A stretch of DNA of 64,000 nt from Alcanivoracaceae bacterium. Lineage in GTDB: Bacteria; Pseudomonadota; Gammaproteobacteria; Pseudomonadales; Alcanivoracaceae. A program made the position numbers and the translations under genes. The stretch is taken from NCBI GenBank assembly GCA_023146255.1, contig JAGLCJ010000001.1:1-64000 (forward strand), given 5' to 3'. The notes beneath the pieces were generated by a model. It searched no databases. It had not been told where the DNA came from and worked only from the letters and a program-made list of their open reading frames with translations. This document shows positions 53,108 through 61,538 of the stretch, piece by piece. Each line of letters begins with the position of its first letter. The stretch's first letter is position 1.

Positions 53108-53277
53108 TGCCAGCCCTGGCAACTCAGGTAACCCGGGCAAACCCTGCCACCCCGTGAGCGATCCGGTCATTGCGTCAGGTAGACGAAGTTGCGTAAAACG
53201 TCTGCCCCGGGCGGCGTTCACTTCCTGATCATGCGCCGCCATCACAATCAGCAGACCCCCTGAATCCGGAGATGGCG
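53108..53277. other. Remainder of the zapE-acyl-CoA dehydrogenase gap
   Basis: No gene, RNA or clear repeat is seen here. It should contain the promoter of the acyl-CoA dehydrogenase gene, whose Shine-Dalgarno CCGGAG is at 53266-53271. I find no convincing -35/-10 pair. Confidence 0.4.
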
Positions 53278-54423
53278 ATGATCCCCCGTACCCTGTTCAA
53301 CAGTGACCATGACACCTTCCGCGCCACCGTGCGCAAATTCCTCGAGAATGAGGCCGTGCCGTTCCATGAGGAATGGGAGCACACCGGTCAGGTGCCGAAG
53401 GAAGTCTGGCGCAAGGCCGGCGAGCAGGGTTTCCTCTGCCCGATGGTGTCCGAGCAGTATGGCGGCCTTGGCACCGATTTTCTCTACAGCGTGGTGGTCA
53501 GCGAGGAAGTCTCCCGTGCCGGTCTGACCGGCATTGGCTGGGGCCTGCACACCGAGATCGTTGCTCCTTATATCGAGCACTACGGCAGCGAACAGCAGAA
53601 GCAGAAATACCTGCCGAAGATGGTCAGCGGTGAGGTGATCGGCGCCATCGCCATGTCCGAACCGGCCGCCGGCTCCGACCTGCAGGGCATCAAGACCGTC
53701 GCCGTCAAAGATGGCCACCACTATGTGCTGAATGGCTCGAAAACCTTCATCACCAACGGCCAGAACGCCGATCTGGTGATCGTTGTGGCGAAAACCGATC
53801 CGACCAAGGGCGCCAAGGGCATCAGCCTGTTTCTGCTTGAAGAAGGCACTCCGGGGTTCCAGAAAGGCAAGAACCTGAAAAAAGTCGGCATGAAGGCACA
53901 GGACACCTCCGAGCTGTTTTTCCAGGACGTGCGCCTGCCGAAGGAAGCACTGCTAGGTCAGGAAGGCATGGGCTTTGTCTACCTGATGCAGGAGCTGCCG
54001 CAGGAGCGTCTGGGTATCGCCATCAACGGTCTGGCCATGGCGGAAAGCGCGCTGGAGCACACCATCCGTTATGTCAAAGAGCGCCGCGCCTTTGGCAAAG
54101 CCATTGCCGAGTTCCAGAACACCCAGTTCAAACTCGCCGAGCTGCACACCGAAATCCAGGTCGGTCGCGTTTATGTCGATCGCTGTCTGGAGCTGCATCT
54201 GCAGGGCAAGCTTGATGTGCCCACCGCTGCCGCATCGAAGTACTACATCACCGACCTGCAGTGCCGGGTGATCGATGAGTGCCTGCAGTTGCACGGTGGT
54301 TACGGTTATATGTGGGAATACCCGATTGCCCGCATGTTTGCCGATGCCCGCGTGCAGCGCATTTACGGCGGCACCAACGAAATCATGAAGCAGATTATCA
54401 GCCGCGCGATTCTGGCCGATTAA
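53278..54423 (+). CDS. Acyl-CoA dehydrogenase (long-chain-type active site)
   Basis: This is a 381-residue FAD enzyme for alpha,beta-dehydrogenation of acyl-CoA. The N-terminal helical, middle beta (AMSEPAAGSDLQGI) and C-terminal helical domains are intact. The usual base position near the C-terminus reads YGGTNEI, without the Glu of medium- and short-chain enzymes. Instead LPQERL has Glu at 243, the position used by long-chain acyl-CoA dehydrogenase. ATG 53278 is 6 bases after CCGGAG; ATG 53272 is too close. Single gene with its own terminator. Confidence 0.93.
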   Translation: MIPRTLFNSDHDTFRATVRKFLENEAVPFHEEWEHTGQVPKEVWRKAGEQGFLCPMVSEQYGGLGTDFLYSVVVSEEVSRAGLTGIGWGLHTEIVAPYIEHYGSEQQKQKYLPKMVSGEVIGAIAMSEPAAGSDLQGIKTVAVKDGHHYVLNGSKTFITNGQNADLVIVVAKTDPTKGAKGISLFLLEEGTPGFQKGKNLKKVGMKAQDTSELFFQDVRLPKEALLGQEGMGFVYLMQELPQERLGIAINGLAMAESALEHTIRYVKERRAFGKAIAEFQNTQFKLAELHTEIQVGRVYVDRCLELHLQGKLDVPTAAASKYYITDLQCRVIDECLQLHGGYGYMWEYPIARMFADARVQRIYGGTNEIMKQIISRAILAD

Positions 54424-54440
54424 TTGCAGTTGGTTAATAA

Positions 54441-54468
54441 AAAAAGGGCGCCTTGCGGCGCCCTTTTT
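54441..54468. terminator. Bidirectional terminator between acyl-CoA dehydrogenase and host-attachment genes
   Basis: The stem GGGCGCC/GGCGCCC (54446-54452, 54457-54463) has the loop TTGC, an A-run before it and a T-run after it, serving both convergent genes. Confidence 0.9.
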
Positions 54469-54525
54469 GCTTTTCATGAATTCGGCACCAGCGCCGGATT
54501 GCATGATGTGTGATTGGGTTGTCCG

Positions 54526-54954
54526 TTAATCAAAAACCTGCGCCCGAATCGCCTCGTTATCCTGATCGAGCAAATTCTTCTGCACCGTGTGGGTTACCAG
54601 CTTGCCCAACTGGCCGTTCATCTTCTGTCGCAGCACGCCCAGAAACGCCGGCGGTGCTACCAGCGCCAACTCGGCAAACTTGCCCTGATGGCGGCCCTTC
54701 TCCAGATGTTCGGCGATCTGCTTGGCAAACACCTCCTGATGATGGTGATGCACGTCCGGTTGCTCCACGCCATGACGGCCCGCGCCGTTGCTATCGCCGA
54801 TGCGGCCGGGTCGGTCGCTGTTGATCTCCTGCGCCTTCATCCTGCCCTCGGGGTGCTCCAGGGTTTCAATGTCAGTGGGGGTTTGTACGCGATTGCGGGT
54901 GGCGAGAATGCGGGCACGGCTACTGTCGGCGACAACTATCCAGGTGGGTTCCAT
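54526..54954 (-). CDS. Host-attachment family protein (pfam Host_attach)
   Basis: A 142-residue protein of the family named after an Agrobacterium plant-attachment gene; the biochemical role is not known. The N-terminus MEPTWIVVADSSRARIL and the C-terminal LVTHTVQKNLLDQ are characteristic. A His cluster, DVHHHHQEVFAKQIAEHLEKG (about 67-87, partly quoted), may bind metal. AGGAGG precedes ATG 54954. Not evidence of a plant or animal host by itself. Confidence 0.85.
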   Translation of the reverse strand: MEPTWIVVADSSRARILATRNRVQTPTDIETLEHPEGRMKAQEINSDRPGRIGDSNGAGRHGVEQPDVHHHHQEVFAKQIAEHLEKGRHQGKFAELALVAPPAFLGVLRQKMNGQLGKLVTHTVQKNLLDQDNEAIRAQVFD

Positions 54955-55171
54955 AACAGACCTCCTTGCGGGTGAAAAAACGATGATCCGTGGTCTGACT
55001 ATGCGCCCGCCGGTGGCGCGGAGTCATGACCCGGATCATGATCGGTGTGACCGGGGCAGCCGGATTGTCGTTCCGGGCCATAAATGGGTCGGCGTCTGGC
55101 CATTCTTGCACCATGGTGCCAATATCGGGCCGGCCAGCTCAGGCATCCAGAGTCAGGGACAGGAGGAAGTG

Positions 55172-55966
55172 ATGAACAAGCATGCGGCGCTGGTCACCGG
55201 CGCATCCAGTGGTATCGGGGTGGATATTGCCCGTGAGCTGGCCGGTCGGGGCATGAACGTCATTCTGGTGGCACGGCGGCGGGAGCGGCTTGAGTCGCTG
55301 GCGGCGGAGCTGGAGGCGATGGGGGTCAAGGCGCTGGCACTGGACTGCGATCTGGCCGATCGCCAGCAGCTTAACGGCCTGATGCAGCGGGCCGCAGAAT
55401 GGCTGGATGCAGAGGCCATGGTGCTGACCGTGCTGGTGAACAATGCCGGCACTGGCGTCTGGGACTGGTTTGCAAATCAGACCCGGGAAATCAGCCAGCG
55501 CGATATCGACCTGAATGTCACAGCCCTGACCACCCTTTGCCATGACTTTGTTGCCATGGCCAAGGCCCATGGCAAGCCGGCCCATATCCTCAATATTGCC
55601 TCGCTGGCAGCGATGCTGCCGACGCCGCGCTTTGTGGTTTACTCCGCCACCAAGGCCTATGTGCAACGCTTTTCAGAAATCCTCGATTACGAATTGAGGC
55701 AGACCAACATTAGCGTGACCTGCTCCTGTCCAGGCGGCGTGCTGACTGAATTTATGCAGCATGCCGGTCAGGAGCTGAAAGGTGACACCGGCATGATGGC
55801 CTCCGCAGATGTTGCCCGACTTGCGGTGCAGGCGATGTTCGCCGGTCAGGTGGTACATGTGCCGGGAATGCTGAACAAGCTATCGACGTTGGTGCGGTTC
55901 CTGCCGCGGCCGTTGAAAATCCGGCTGGTGGAGAAAAGCATGCTGGTAACGGTGCAGGACAAATGA
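55172..55966 (+). CDS. Classical short-chain dehydrogenase/reductase (DltE-like)
   Basis: NAD(P)-dependent oxidoreductase of 264 residues. Cofactor motif GASSGIG (10-16), NNAG (90-93), active-site S144, Y157 and K161. The Arg-rich ARRRERL after strand 2 favours NADP. AGGAGG lies 5-6 bases before ATG 55172. It is the first gene of a three-gene operon (SDR, CPBP protease-like protein, epimerase), each overlapping the next by 4 bp. Substrate unknown. Confidence 0.9.
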   Translation: MNKHAALVTGASSGIGVDIARELAGRGMNVILVARRRERLESLAAELEAMGVKALALDCDLADRQQLNGLMQRAAEWLDAEAMVLTVLVNNAGTGVWDWFANQTREISQRDIDLNVTALTTLCHDFVAMAKAHGKPAHILNIASLAAMLPTPRFVVYSATKAYVQRFSEILDYELRQTNISVTCSCPGGVLTEFMQHAGQELKGDTGMMASADVARLAVQAMFAGQVVHVPGMLNKLSTLVRFLPRPLKIRLVEKSMLVTVQDK

Positions 55967-56667
55967 CGCTGGCGGAAATTTTCGCCCCGGTCCGGCGTGT
56001 CGAGTGGTTGTTCTGGGGTATTGCTCTGGCTGCCATGGTGTTGTTTCTGTATCCGGCGGATGAATCATTTTTTATTCGCTATCTTGCGGCGCCGGGTACT
56101 GAGGCAGAACTGGAGTATCAGGGCTATCTCTGGCATCACCTGATGGTGCTACTGGTGTTCCTGCTGCCATTGCTGGTCATGCCGCGTCTGGGTATTGCAC
56201 CGCGCGGCTTGTCATTGTTCCAGCCTGGTGACTGGCGCTGGGGTTGGCGCTGGACATTGCTGGCCTGCGTTGTGGCCACCCTGCCGACCTGGATTTCCAG
56301 CAGTGACCCGCAATTTCAGGCCGAATATCCGCTTTCAATGCATGCCTTCAGTTCGCCGACCTTGCTGGCGCTGTTTCTGCTCAGCTATGTGCTTTATTAC
56401 ATCGGCTGGGAGGCATTCTTTCGCGGCTTTATCGGTTACGGCCTGATCGGGCTTGGCTATGCGCCGTTTCTGGCGTTAATGGTGCAGGTGGCGCTGTCGA
56501 CGATTATCCATATCGGCAAGCCGCAGATGGAGCTGATCGGCGCCATTCCCGGCGGCATCCTGATGGGCGTGCTGGCGTATCGGTCGCGTTCGCTGTTGTG
56601 GCCGTTGATTTTTCATATCTATGTCGGCTTTATCAATACTGCATTTTGCTGGATGCAACGGGTATGA
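55963..56667 (+). CDS. CPBP-family intramembrane protease-like protein
   Basis: Polytopic protein of 234 residues with about six membrane helices. It shows the CPBP (CAAX protease/bacteriocin-processing, Abi) pattern. Motif 1 reads GWEAFFRG (E150, R154), so the first Glu of the usual EExxxR is Trp. The motif 2 and 3 His are probably H183 (IIHIGKP) and H218 (IFHIYVG). Whether it is proteolytic is uncertain. Embedded by 4-bp overlaps between two dehydrogenase genes. Confidence 0.82.
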   Translation: MTLAEIFAPVRRVEWLFWGIALAAMVLFLYPADESFFIRYLAAPGTEAELEYQGYLWHHLMVLLVFLLPLLVMPRLGIAPRGLSLFQPGDWRWGWRWTLLACVVATLPTWISSSDPQFQAEYPLSMHAFSSPTLLALFLLSYVLYYIGWEAFFRGFIGYGLIGLGYAPFLALMVQVALSTIIHIGKPQMELIGAIPGGILMGVLAYRSRSLLWPLIFHIYVGFINTAFCWMQRV

Positions 56668-57638
56668 ATATTTCTCTGGCGCTGGTGACGGGTGGTAATG
56701 GTTTTATCGGCAGCAATCTGTGCCGACATTTGCGTGAGCGCTCGCTGCCTGTGCGAGCGCTGGTACTGCCCGGGGAAGACACGGCTTTGCTGGAATCGCT
56801 TGGTGTCGAGGTGGTGCGTGGTGATATCACTGCCGATCTGCCGACGGATATTTTTGCCGATGTCAGTCATGTATTCCATCTCGCGGCCATCGCGCTTGAC
56901 TGGGGACCATGGCAATCGTTCTGGAAGGTCAATGCGCTGGGCACGCACCAGTTGCTGGAAGCGGCGATCGGGGCAGGCGTGCCACGATTTATTCACATGA
57001 GTTCGCTGGCGGTGCACACCTATGACGGACATGTCGACGGTGATGAAACCACCCCGGCGGATGGCACCATCAATCATTACGCGGTGAGCAAACGGCTGGC
57101 GGAGGAGTGTGTTCAGGCCGGCGCAGATCGCATTCATGTCACCGTGATTCGTCCCGGTATGGTGCCCTACGGGCCCGGCGACCGGCTGTCGATTCCCGGT
57201 ATGGTGGATGCCTTGCGGCGAGGGCTGTATGCCCATGTTGGTGGTGGTGGGCAGAAAGTCTGTCTGGTGCAGGTTGATAATCTTTGTGATGGCATGGTGT
57301 TGGCGGCGCAGCGTGATGGAGCCAGTGGCGAAGTCTATGTTCTTGCCGATGAGGTGGTGAGCTGGCGGCAGTTTGCCGATGCCGTGGCGGATGCGTTTTC
57401 GCTGCCGCGGGCCAGACGGTCGGTGCCATTGTGGCTGGTGACGGCGCTGGCGGTGGTGATGGAGTCGGTTTATCGGGCGTTGGCGTTGAGTGGTACACCA
57501 GCGTTGACCCGTTATCGGGCCAGTCTGTTTCGCGGGGATCTGGTGTTTTCTTCGGCGAAGGCGCGACGGGAGTTGGGGTGGCGGCCTTTGGTTGGGCTGG
57601 AGGAGGGAATGCGGAGGGTGAGGGAGTCGATGCTTTAG
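56664..57638 (+). CDS. NAD-dependent epimerase/3-beta-HSD-like protein
   Basis: Extended SDR of 324 residues with TGGNGFIG (9-16), S113/S114 and Y139-x3-K143. A hydrophobic segment near 255-275 (LWLVTALAVVMESVYRAL) suggests membrane association, as in sterol or hopanoid-type 3-beta-HSD and HpnA-like proteins. The start overlaps the CPBP stop as ATGA. Substrate unknown. Confidence 0.87.
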   Translation: MNISLALVTGGNGFIGSNLCRHLRERSLPVRALVLPGEDTALLESLGVEVVRGDITADLPTDIFADVSHVFHLAAIALDWGPWQSFWKVNALGTHQLLEAAIGAGVPRFIHMSSLAVHTYDGHVDGDETTPADGTINHYAVSKRLAEECVQAGADRIHVTVIRPGMVPYGPGDRLSIPGMVDALRRGLYAHVGGGGQKVCLVQVDNLCDGMVLAAQRDGASGEVYVLADEVVSWRQFADAVADAFSLPRARRSVPLWLVTALAVVMESVYRALALSGTPALTRYRASLFRGDLVFSSAKARRELGWRPLVGLEEGMRRVRESML

Positions 57639-57674
57639 TTTTTGGTTGGAGGATTTGCTTTAGATGGTTAGGTG

Positions 57675-57816
57675 GTGAACGTCCCCGGTCTGAGTGGCTG
57701 TGAGCCCTTGTCGGGACCCGCCGTGAATACATCCATGTAGGCTTGGGTTCGGCATCCCTGCCTCACACAGTCCCGTCAAGGACTCACAGCCACTCAGACC
57801 TCGCATCCTGTTTTTT
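57675..57816 (+). repeat. Structured palindromic element, copy 3
   Basis: The 30-bp arms (57687-57716 and 57771-57800) have two mismatches and yet another arm sequence. The core hairpins are TACA-TCCA-TGTA (57728-57739) and GGCA-TCCC-TGCC (57751-57762). GTGAACGTC (57675-57683) precedes it, and CGCATCC with a six-T run (57811-57816) follows. It lies after the epimerase gene, convergent with the aldo/keto reductase, where a terminator is expected. Confidence 0.85.
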
Positions 57817-57846
57817 CTCAGCTGACGCATTCCAAACTTCCCTTTC

Positions 57847-58884
57847 TCAAGGCGCCGGGTTCGGGTGTTCGGTGTGGATCGCTTCAATCTCCTTGAGAAT
57901 TTCATCGGTCAGCGTGACCTCAATGCTGCGCAGGTTTTCTTCCAGCTGGGTGAGGTTGGTGGCGCCGATGATGTTGCTGGTGACGAACGAGCGGCTGGTG
58001 ACGTACTGCAGCGCCATCTGTGTTGGTGACAGGCCGTGACGGGCGGCGAGTTGGCAATATTTTTCCGTGGCTTCGGCAGCCTGGGTGTTGGTGTAGCGGG
58101 AAAAATACTTGAACAGCGTCAGACGGGCGTTTTCTGGCCACTGATTGTGGCGGTACTTGCCGGAGAGCATGCCAAAGGCCAGCGGTGAATAGGCCAGCAG
58201 ACCGATCTGTTCGCGGTGGCTGACTTCGGCGAGGCCGACTTCATAGGTGCGATTCAGCAGCGAGTACGGATTCTGGATCGACATGGGTCGTGGCGTGCGT
58301 TGGCGCTTGGCTTCCATGCAGTATTTCATCGTGCCCCACGGGGTTTCGTTGGACAGACCGTAGTGGCGGATCTTGCCCTGCTTGATCAACTCGTCCAGCG
58401 CTTCGACGGTTTCCGAAATCGGGGTGTAGTCCTCGTCTTCCTTGTGGCGATAGCCGAGCTTGCCGAAGTAGTTGGTGTTCCGGTCCGGCCAGTGCATCTG
58501 GTACAGATCGATCGCGTCGGTCTGCAAGCGGCGCAAGCTGTCCTCGACTGCTTCGAAAAGATGTTCGCGGGTCAGGCGCGGGCCGCCGCGGATGTGCTTG
58601 ATCCATTCGCCCGGGCCGGCGGCCTTGGTGGCGAGAATGACCTTGTCGCGGTTGCCGGTTTTCCTGAACCACTCGCCGATGATTTCCTCGGTTTTGCCGT
58701 AGGTGTCGGGGGTGGCAGGGACGGCATACATTTCAGCGGTGTCGAAGAAATTGATGCCATGGTCGAGGGCCATGTCCATCTGGGCAAAGCCATCATCGCG
58801 GTTGTTCTGCTTGCCCCATGTCATGGTGCCGAGGCACAGGGCGCTGACGTTGAGGTCGGTGGTGCCGAGGCGGCGGTATTCCAT
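57847..58884 (-). CDS. Aldo/keto reductase (Tas-like)
   Basis: This is a 345-residue NADPH-dependent TIM-barrel reductase. The catalytic tetrad is D48, Y53, K87 and H131. The NADP-binding end SFVTSNIIGATNLTQLEENL is near 300-320. It resembles E. coli Tas. AGGAG precedes ATG 58884. Pseudomonas also has an aldo/keto reductase next to rplM. Confidence 0.92.
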   Translation of the reverse strand: MEYRRLGTTDLNVSALCLGTMTWGKQNNRDDGFAQMDMALDHGINFFDTAEMYAVPATPDTYGKTEEIIGEWFRKTGNRDKVILATKAAGPGEWIKHIRGGPRLTREHLFEAVEDSLRRLQTDAIDLYQMHWPDRNTNYFGKLGYRHKEDEDYTPISETVEALDELIKQGKIRHYGLSNETPWGTMKYCMEAKRQRTPRPMSIQNPYSLLNRTYEVGLAEVSHREQIGLLAYSPLAFGMLSGKYRHNQWPENARLTLFKYFSRYTNTQAAEATEKYCQLAARHGLSPTQMALQYVTSRSFVTSNIIGATNLTQLEENLRSIEVTLTDEILKEIEAIHTEHPNPAP

Positions 58885-59045
58885 GGCGTGCTCCTGACTT
58901 TTTTCTGAATGCCGGCATCATAACCAGCGATGCTGCTGTTGTGCATGAAGACCTGCCAAGAAACAGGTCGCAAATGTTTGTATGCGGTCATTGCTCTGGC
59001 TCGGAAGGCGGCGTATGAAAAGGAAAACGTGGCAGAGAGCGGAAC

Positions 59046-60509
59046 ATGAATCAGGCAGCGAAACTGGATGGCAGGACCTGGCAGAACCCGAAACTGGCCC
59101 ACGTTGGTGGTTTCGAGGCGCTGGAGCAGGAGCTGGCTTACCGGGTGCCGGCGGCAGAGATCGACGGCCGTATCCCCGATAGTGTCCGTGGCACGTTTTT
59201 TCGCATCGGCCCGGGCCGCAACCGGCTGGGTGATCAGGTGTTCGGTCACTGGTTTGATGGGGACGGCATGCTACACGGTGTCACCTTCACTGATGACGGC
59301 ATCTGGTATCGCAACCGTTATGTCCGGACGCCGAAATATCTGGCGGAAACGGCGGCAGGCAAGATCGTTTATCGCAGTTTTGGCCACAATGCGCCGGGTG
59401 GGGTGTTGAAGAACATCGGCCGGACACCGGCCAATGCTGCCAATACCAGTCTGGTCTGGCACGGCGGCAGGCTGCTGGCGCTGTGGGAAGGTGGTCGGCC
59501 CTGGCAGGTCGATCCGGTGACGCTGGAGACCATTGGCGAGTTCAACTACGGTGGCAAGCTTGGTTTTACCGACCCGTTCAGTGCCCACGGCAAGATCGAT
59601 CCGAACACCGGTTACTACTACAACCACGGGCTCGGTGTTGGCGCCCGTGGTCCGCAGATTAATATCTATCGGATCAATCCGGACGGCGAGCTGGTGGCCC
59701 GTGCCGGCATTCCGGTAAAAGTTGCAGCGTTTGTTCATGACTGCGCCTTTGCCGGTGATTATCTGGTCTATTTCGTTCACCCGGTGGGTTTTCGCAACCC
59801 GCTGCCGTTCCTGTCTGGTGTTAAAGCCTTCAATGACTGTATCCGCTACAACCCGGACTGGGGCATGGAGGCGCTGGTGGTGGAGGCCGCCACGCTGAAG
59901 CTGGTTAAGCGCATTCCGCTTGATCCGTTCGTGGTATTCCATTTCGGCAATGCCTGGCAGGAGGATCAAAGGCTGGTAATTGACCTGATGCGGTTCGAGG
60001 ACTTCAGTGTTAACGCGGTACTCAGCGATATCTTCCATGCCGAGAACGAGCAGGGTGGTCGGCCGTGGCGCTATACCCTTGATCTGGCCACGGGTGAGGC
60101 GGATGCGGCGCCATTGCCGTTTGCCTGTGGCGGTGAGTTTCCGCAATGGGACCTGCGTTTCAGTGGCCGCAAGACCCGCTGGCTGTTTACCGCAGCGATT
60201 GCGGACAATGGCACCAACGGTTTCTTCAACGCCATCCAGCGCCTCGACACGGAAACCGGCAGGACGACCCTGCATGACTTCGGTCCAGGTCGCTTCACCT
60301 CGGAGGCGGTATTTGTGCCCGAGGGCAGTGCCGAGGGGGATGGCTATCTGTGCTGCGTGGTGTACGATGCCGCCGCCCAGCGTAGCGAGATCGTGCTGCT
60401 GGATGCCCGGGCCGAGGGATTGCCGCAGCTGGCGCGCATTCCGCTGCGCAACCATGTGCCGCTCGGGTTCCATTGCGGGTACACTCGGAAGGCCTTTTTA
60501 CCGGCCTGA
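59046..60509 (+). CDS. Carotenoid oxygenase family protein
   Basis: Non-heme iron dioxygenase/isomerase of the RPE65/carotenoid cleavage family, 487 residues, seven-bladed propeller. The four iron-binding His are present: H181 (FSAHGKID), H231 (FVHDCAF), H299 (VFHFGNAW) and H476 (FHCGYT). Bacterial relatives cleave carotenoids, apocarotenoids or lignostilbenes; the substrate is not predictable. No carotenoid genes are nearby. It lies between the aldo/keto reductase and rplM. Confidence 0.92.
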   Translation: MNQAAKLDGRTWQNPKLAHVGGFEALEQELAYRVPAAEIDGRIPDSVRGTFFRIGPGRNRLGDQVFGHWFDGDGMLHGVTFTDDGIWYRNRYVRTPKYLAETAAGKIVYRSFGHNAPGGVLKNIGRTPANAANTSLVWHGGRLLALWEGGRPWQVDPVTLETIGEFNYGGKLGFTDPFSAHGKIDPNTGYYYNHGLGVGARGPQINIYRINPDGELVARAGIPVKVAAFVHDCAFAGDYLVYFVHPVGFRNPLPFLSGVKAFNDCIRYNPDWGMEALVVEAATLKLVKRIPLDPFVVFHFGNAWQEDQRLVIDLMRFEDFSVNAVLSDIFHAENEQGGRPWRYTLDLATGEADAAPLPFACGGEFPQWDLRFSGRKTRWLFTAAIADNGTNGFFNAIQRLDTETGRTTLHDFGPGRFTSEAVFVPEGSAEGDGYLCCVVYDAAAQRSEIVLLDARAEGLPQLARIPLRNHVPLGFHCGYTRKAFLPA

Positions 60510-60548
60510 AGCGGGTCCCGCAGCCGTGCTGTCACGCCGGGAAATCGC

Positions 60549-60577
60549 TTGTTTTGGCCTGTGCGTTTCGGTAGACT
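60549..60577 (+). promoter_or_regulatory. Possible rplM promoter
   Basis: TTGTTT (60549-60554) and TAGACT (60572-60577) are spaced by 17 bases. That would leave a leader of about 70 nt before rplM, enough for an autoregulatory structure. Match is moderate. Confidence 0.35.
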
Positions 60578-60651
60578 TCGCGCTCTTTCTCTGGCGGGAA
60601 TCTCGCCGAGTGGCCGGATTACCCCGTAACTGTTTGATTTGGAAGAATTCC

Positions 60652-61080
60652 ATGAAGACCTTCAACGCGACCTCAGAGACCGTCAAGCGCGACTGGTTTG
60701 TGGTAGACGCAGCCGGCAAGACCCTTGGTCGTCTGGCCAGCGAAGTGGCTACCCGCCTGCGCGGCAAGCACAAGCCGGAATACACCCCGCACGTTGATAC
60801 CGGTGACTACATCGTTATCGTCAACGCCGAGAAGGTCGCTGTGACCGGCAAGAAAGCGGGTGACAAGGTGTACTACCACCACACCGGCTTTATTGGTGGC
60901 ATGAAGTCGATCACTTTTGAAAAGTTGATCGATCGCAAGCCGGAAATGGCCATCGAGCTGGCTGTGAAGGGCATGATGCCGCGTAACCCGCTGGGTCGCG
61001 CCATGCTGCGCAAGCTGAAGGTTTATGCTGGCACTGAACATCCGCACGCTGCGCAACAGCCGCAGCCGCTGAACATCTGA
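60652..61080 (+). CDS. rplM: Large-subunit ribosomal protein L13 (uL13)
   Basis: Early-assembly 50S protein of 142 residues. The motifs LGRLASEVATRLRGKHKPEYTPHVDTGD and MMPRNPLGRAMLRKLKVYAG (quoted only as regions, about 25-50 and 109-127) are typical. ATG 60652 gives the standard N-terminus MKTFNATSETV. Followed by rpsI after 13 bp. Confidence 0.98.
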   Translation: MKTFNATSETVKRDWFVVDAAGKTLGRLASEVATRLRGKHKPEYTPHVDTGDYIVIVNAEKVAVTGKKAGDKVYYHHTGFIGGMKSITFEKLIDRKPEMAIELAVKGMMPRNPLGRAMLRKLKVYAGTEHPHAAQQPQPLNI

Positions 61081-61093
61081 GGATCGAGAGCAC

Positions 61094-61489
61094 ATGGCAA
61101 CTGCAGCAGCTAACTACGGTACCGGTCGTCGCAAAACCTCTGCGGCCCGCGTTTTCATCCGTCCGGGCAGTGGTGCAATCACCATCAACGGCCGTCCGCT
61201 GGATCAGTACTTCGGCCGCGAAACCGCCCGCATGGTGGTTCGTCAGCCGCTCCAGCTGATCGAGATGAGCGATCGCTTCGACATCAATGTCACCGTCAAG
61301 GGCGGCGGCACCACCGGTCAGGCCGGTGCGATTCGTCATGGCATTACCCGTGCGCTGATGGAGTACGACGAGACCCTGCGTTCTACCCTGCGCAAGGCTG
61401 GCTTCGTTACCCGTGACGCCCGTGAAGTTGAGCGTAAGAAAATCGGTTTGCACAAGGCACGTCGTCGCCCGCAGTTCTCCAAGCGCTGA
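61094..61489 (+). CDS. rpsI: Small-subunit ribosomal protein S9 (uS9)
   Basis: This 131-residue 30S protein ends in the conserved basic tail KARRRPQFSKR, whose last residues contact P-site tRNA. GTGRRKTSAARVF opens the domain. Co-transcribed with rplM. Confidence 0.98.
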   Translation: MATAAANYGTGRRKTSAARVFIRPGSGAITINGRPLDQYFGRETARMVVRQPLQLIEMSDRFDINVTVKGGGTTGQAGAIRHGITRALMEYDETLRSTLRKAGFVTRDAREVERKKIGLHKARRRPQFSKR

Positions 61490-61510
61490 TACGAGCTTCG
61501 TTGCGACCAG

Positions 61511-61538
61511 AAAAAGCCCGGTTTATCCGGGCTTTTTT
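61511..61538 (+). terminator. Intrinsic terminator of rplM-rpsI
   Basis: Stem AGCCCGG/CCGGGCT (61515-61521, 61527-61533) with loop TTTAT and a T-run, 21 bases after the rpsI stop. Confidence 0.92.

Noticed and set aside
59271..60473. Open frame antisense to the carotenoid oxygenase
   Set aside because: The sense gene carries all four iron ligands; the antisense frame is compositional.
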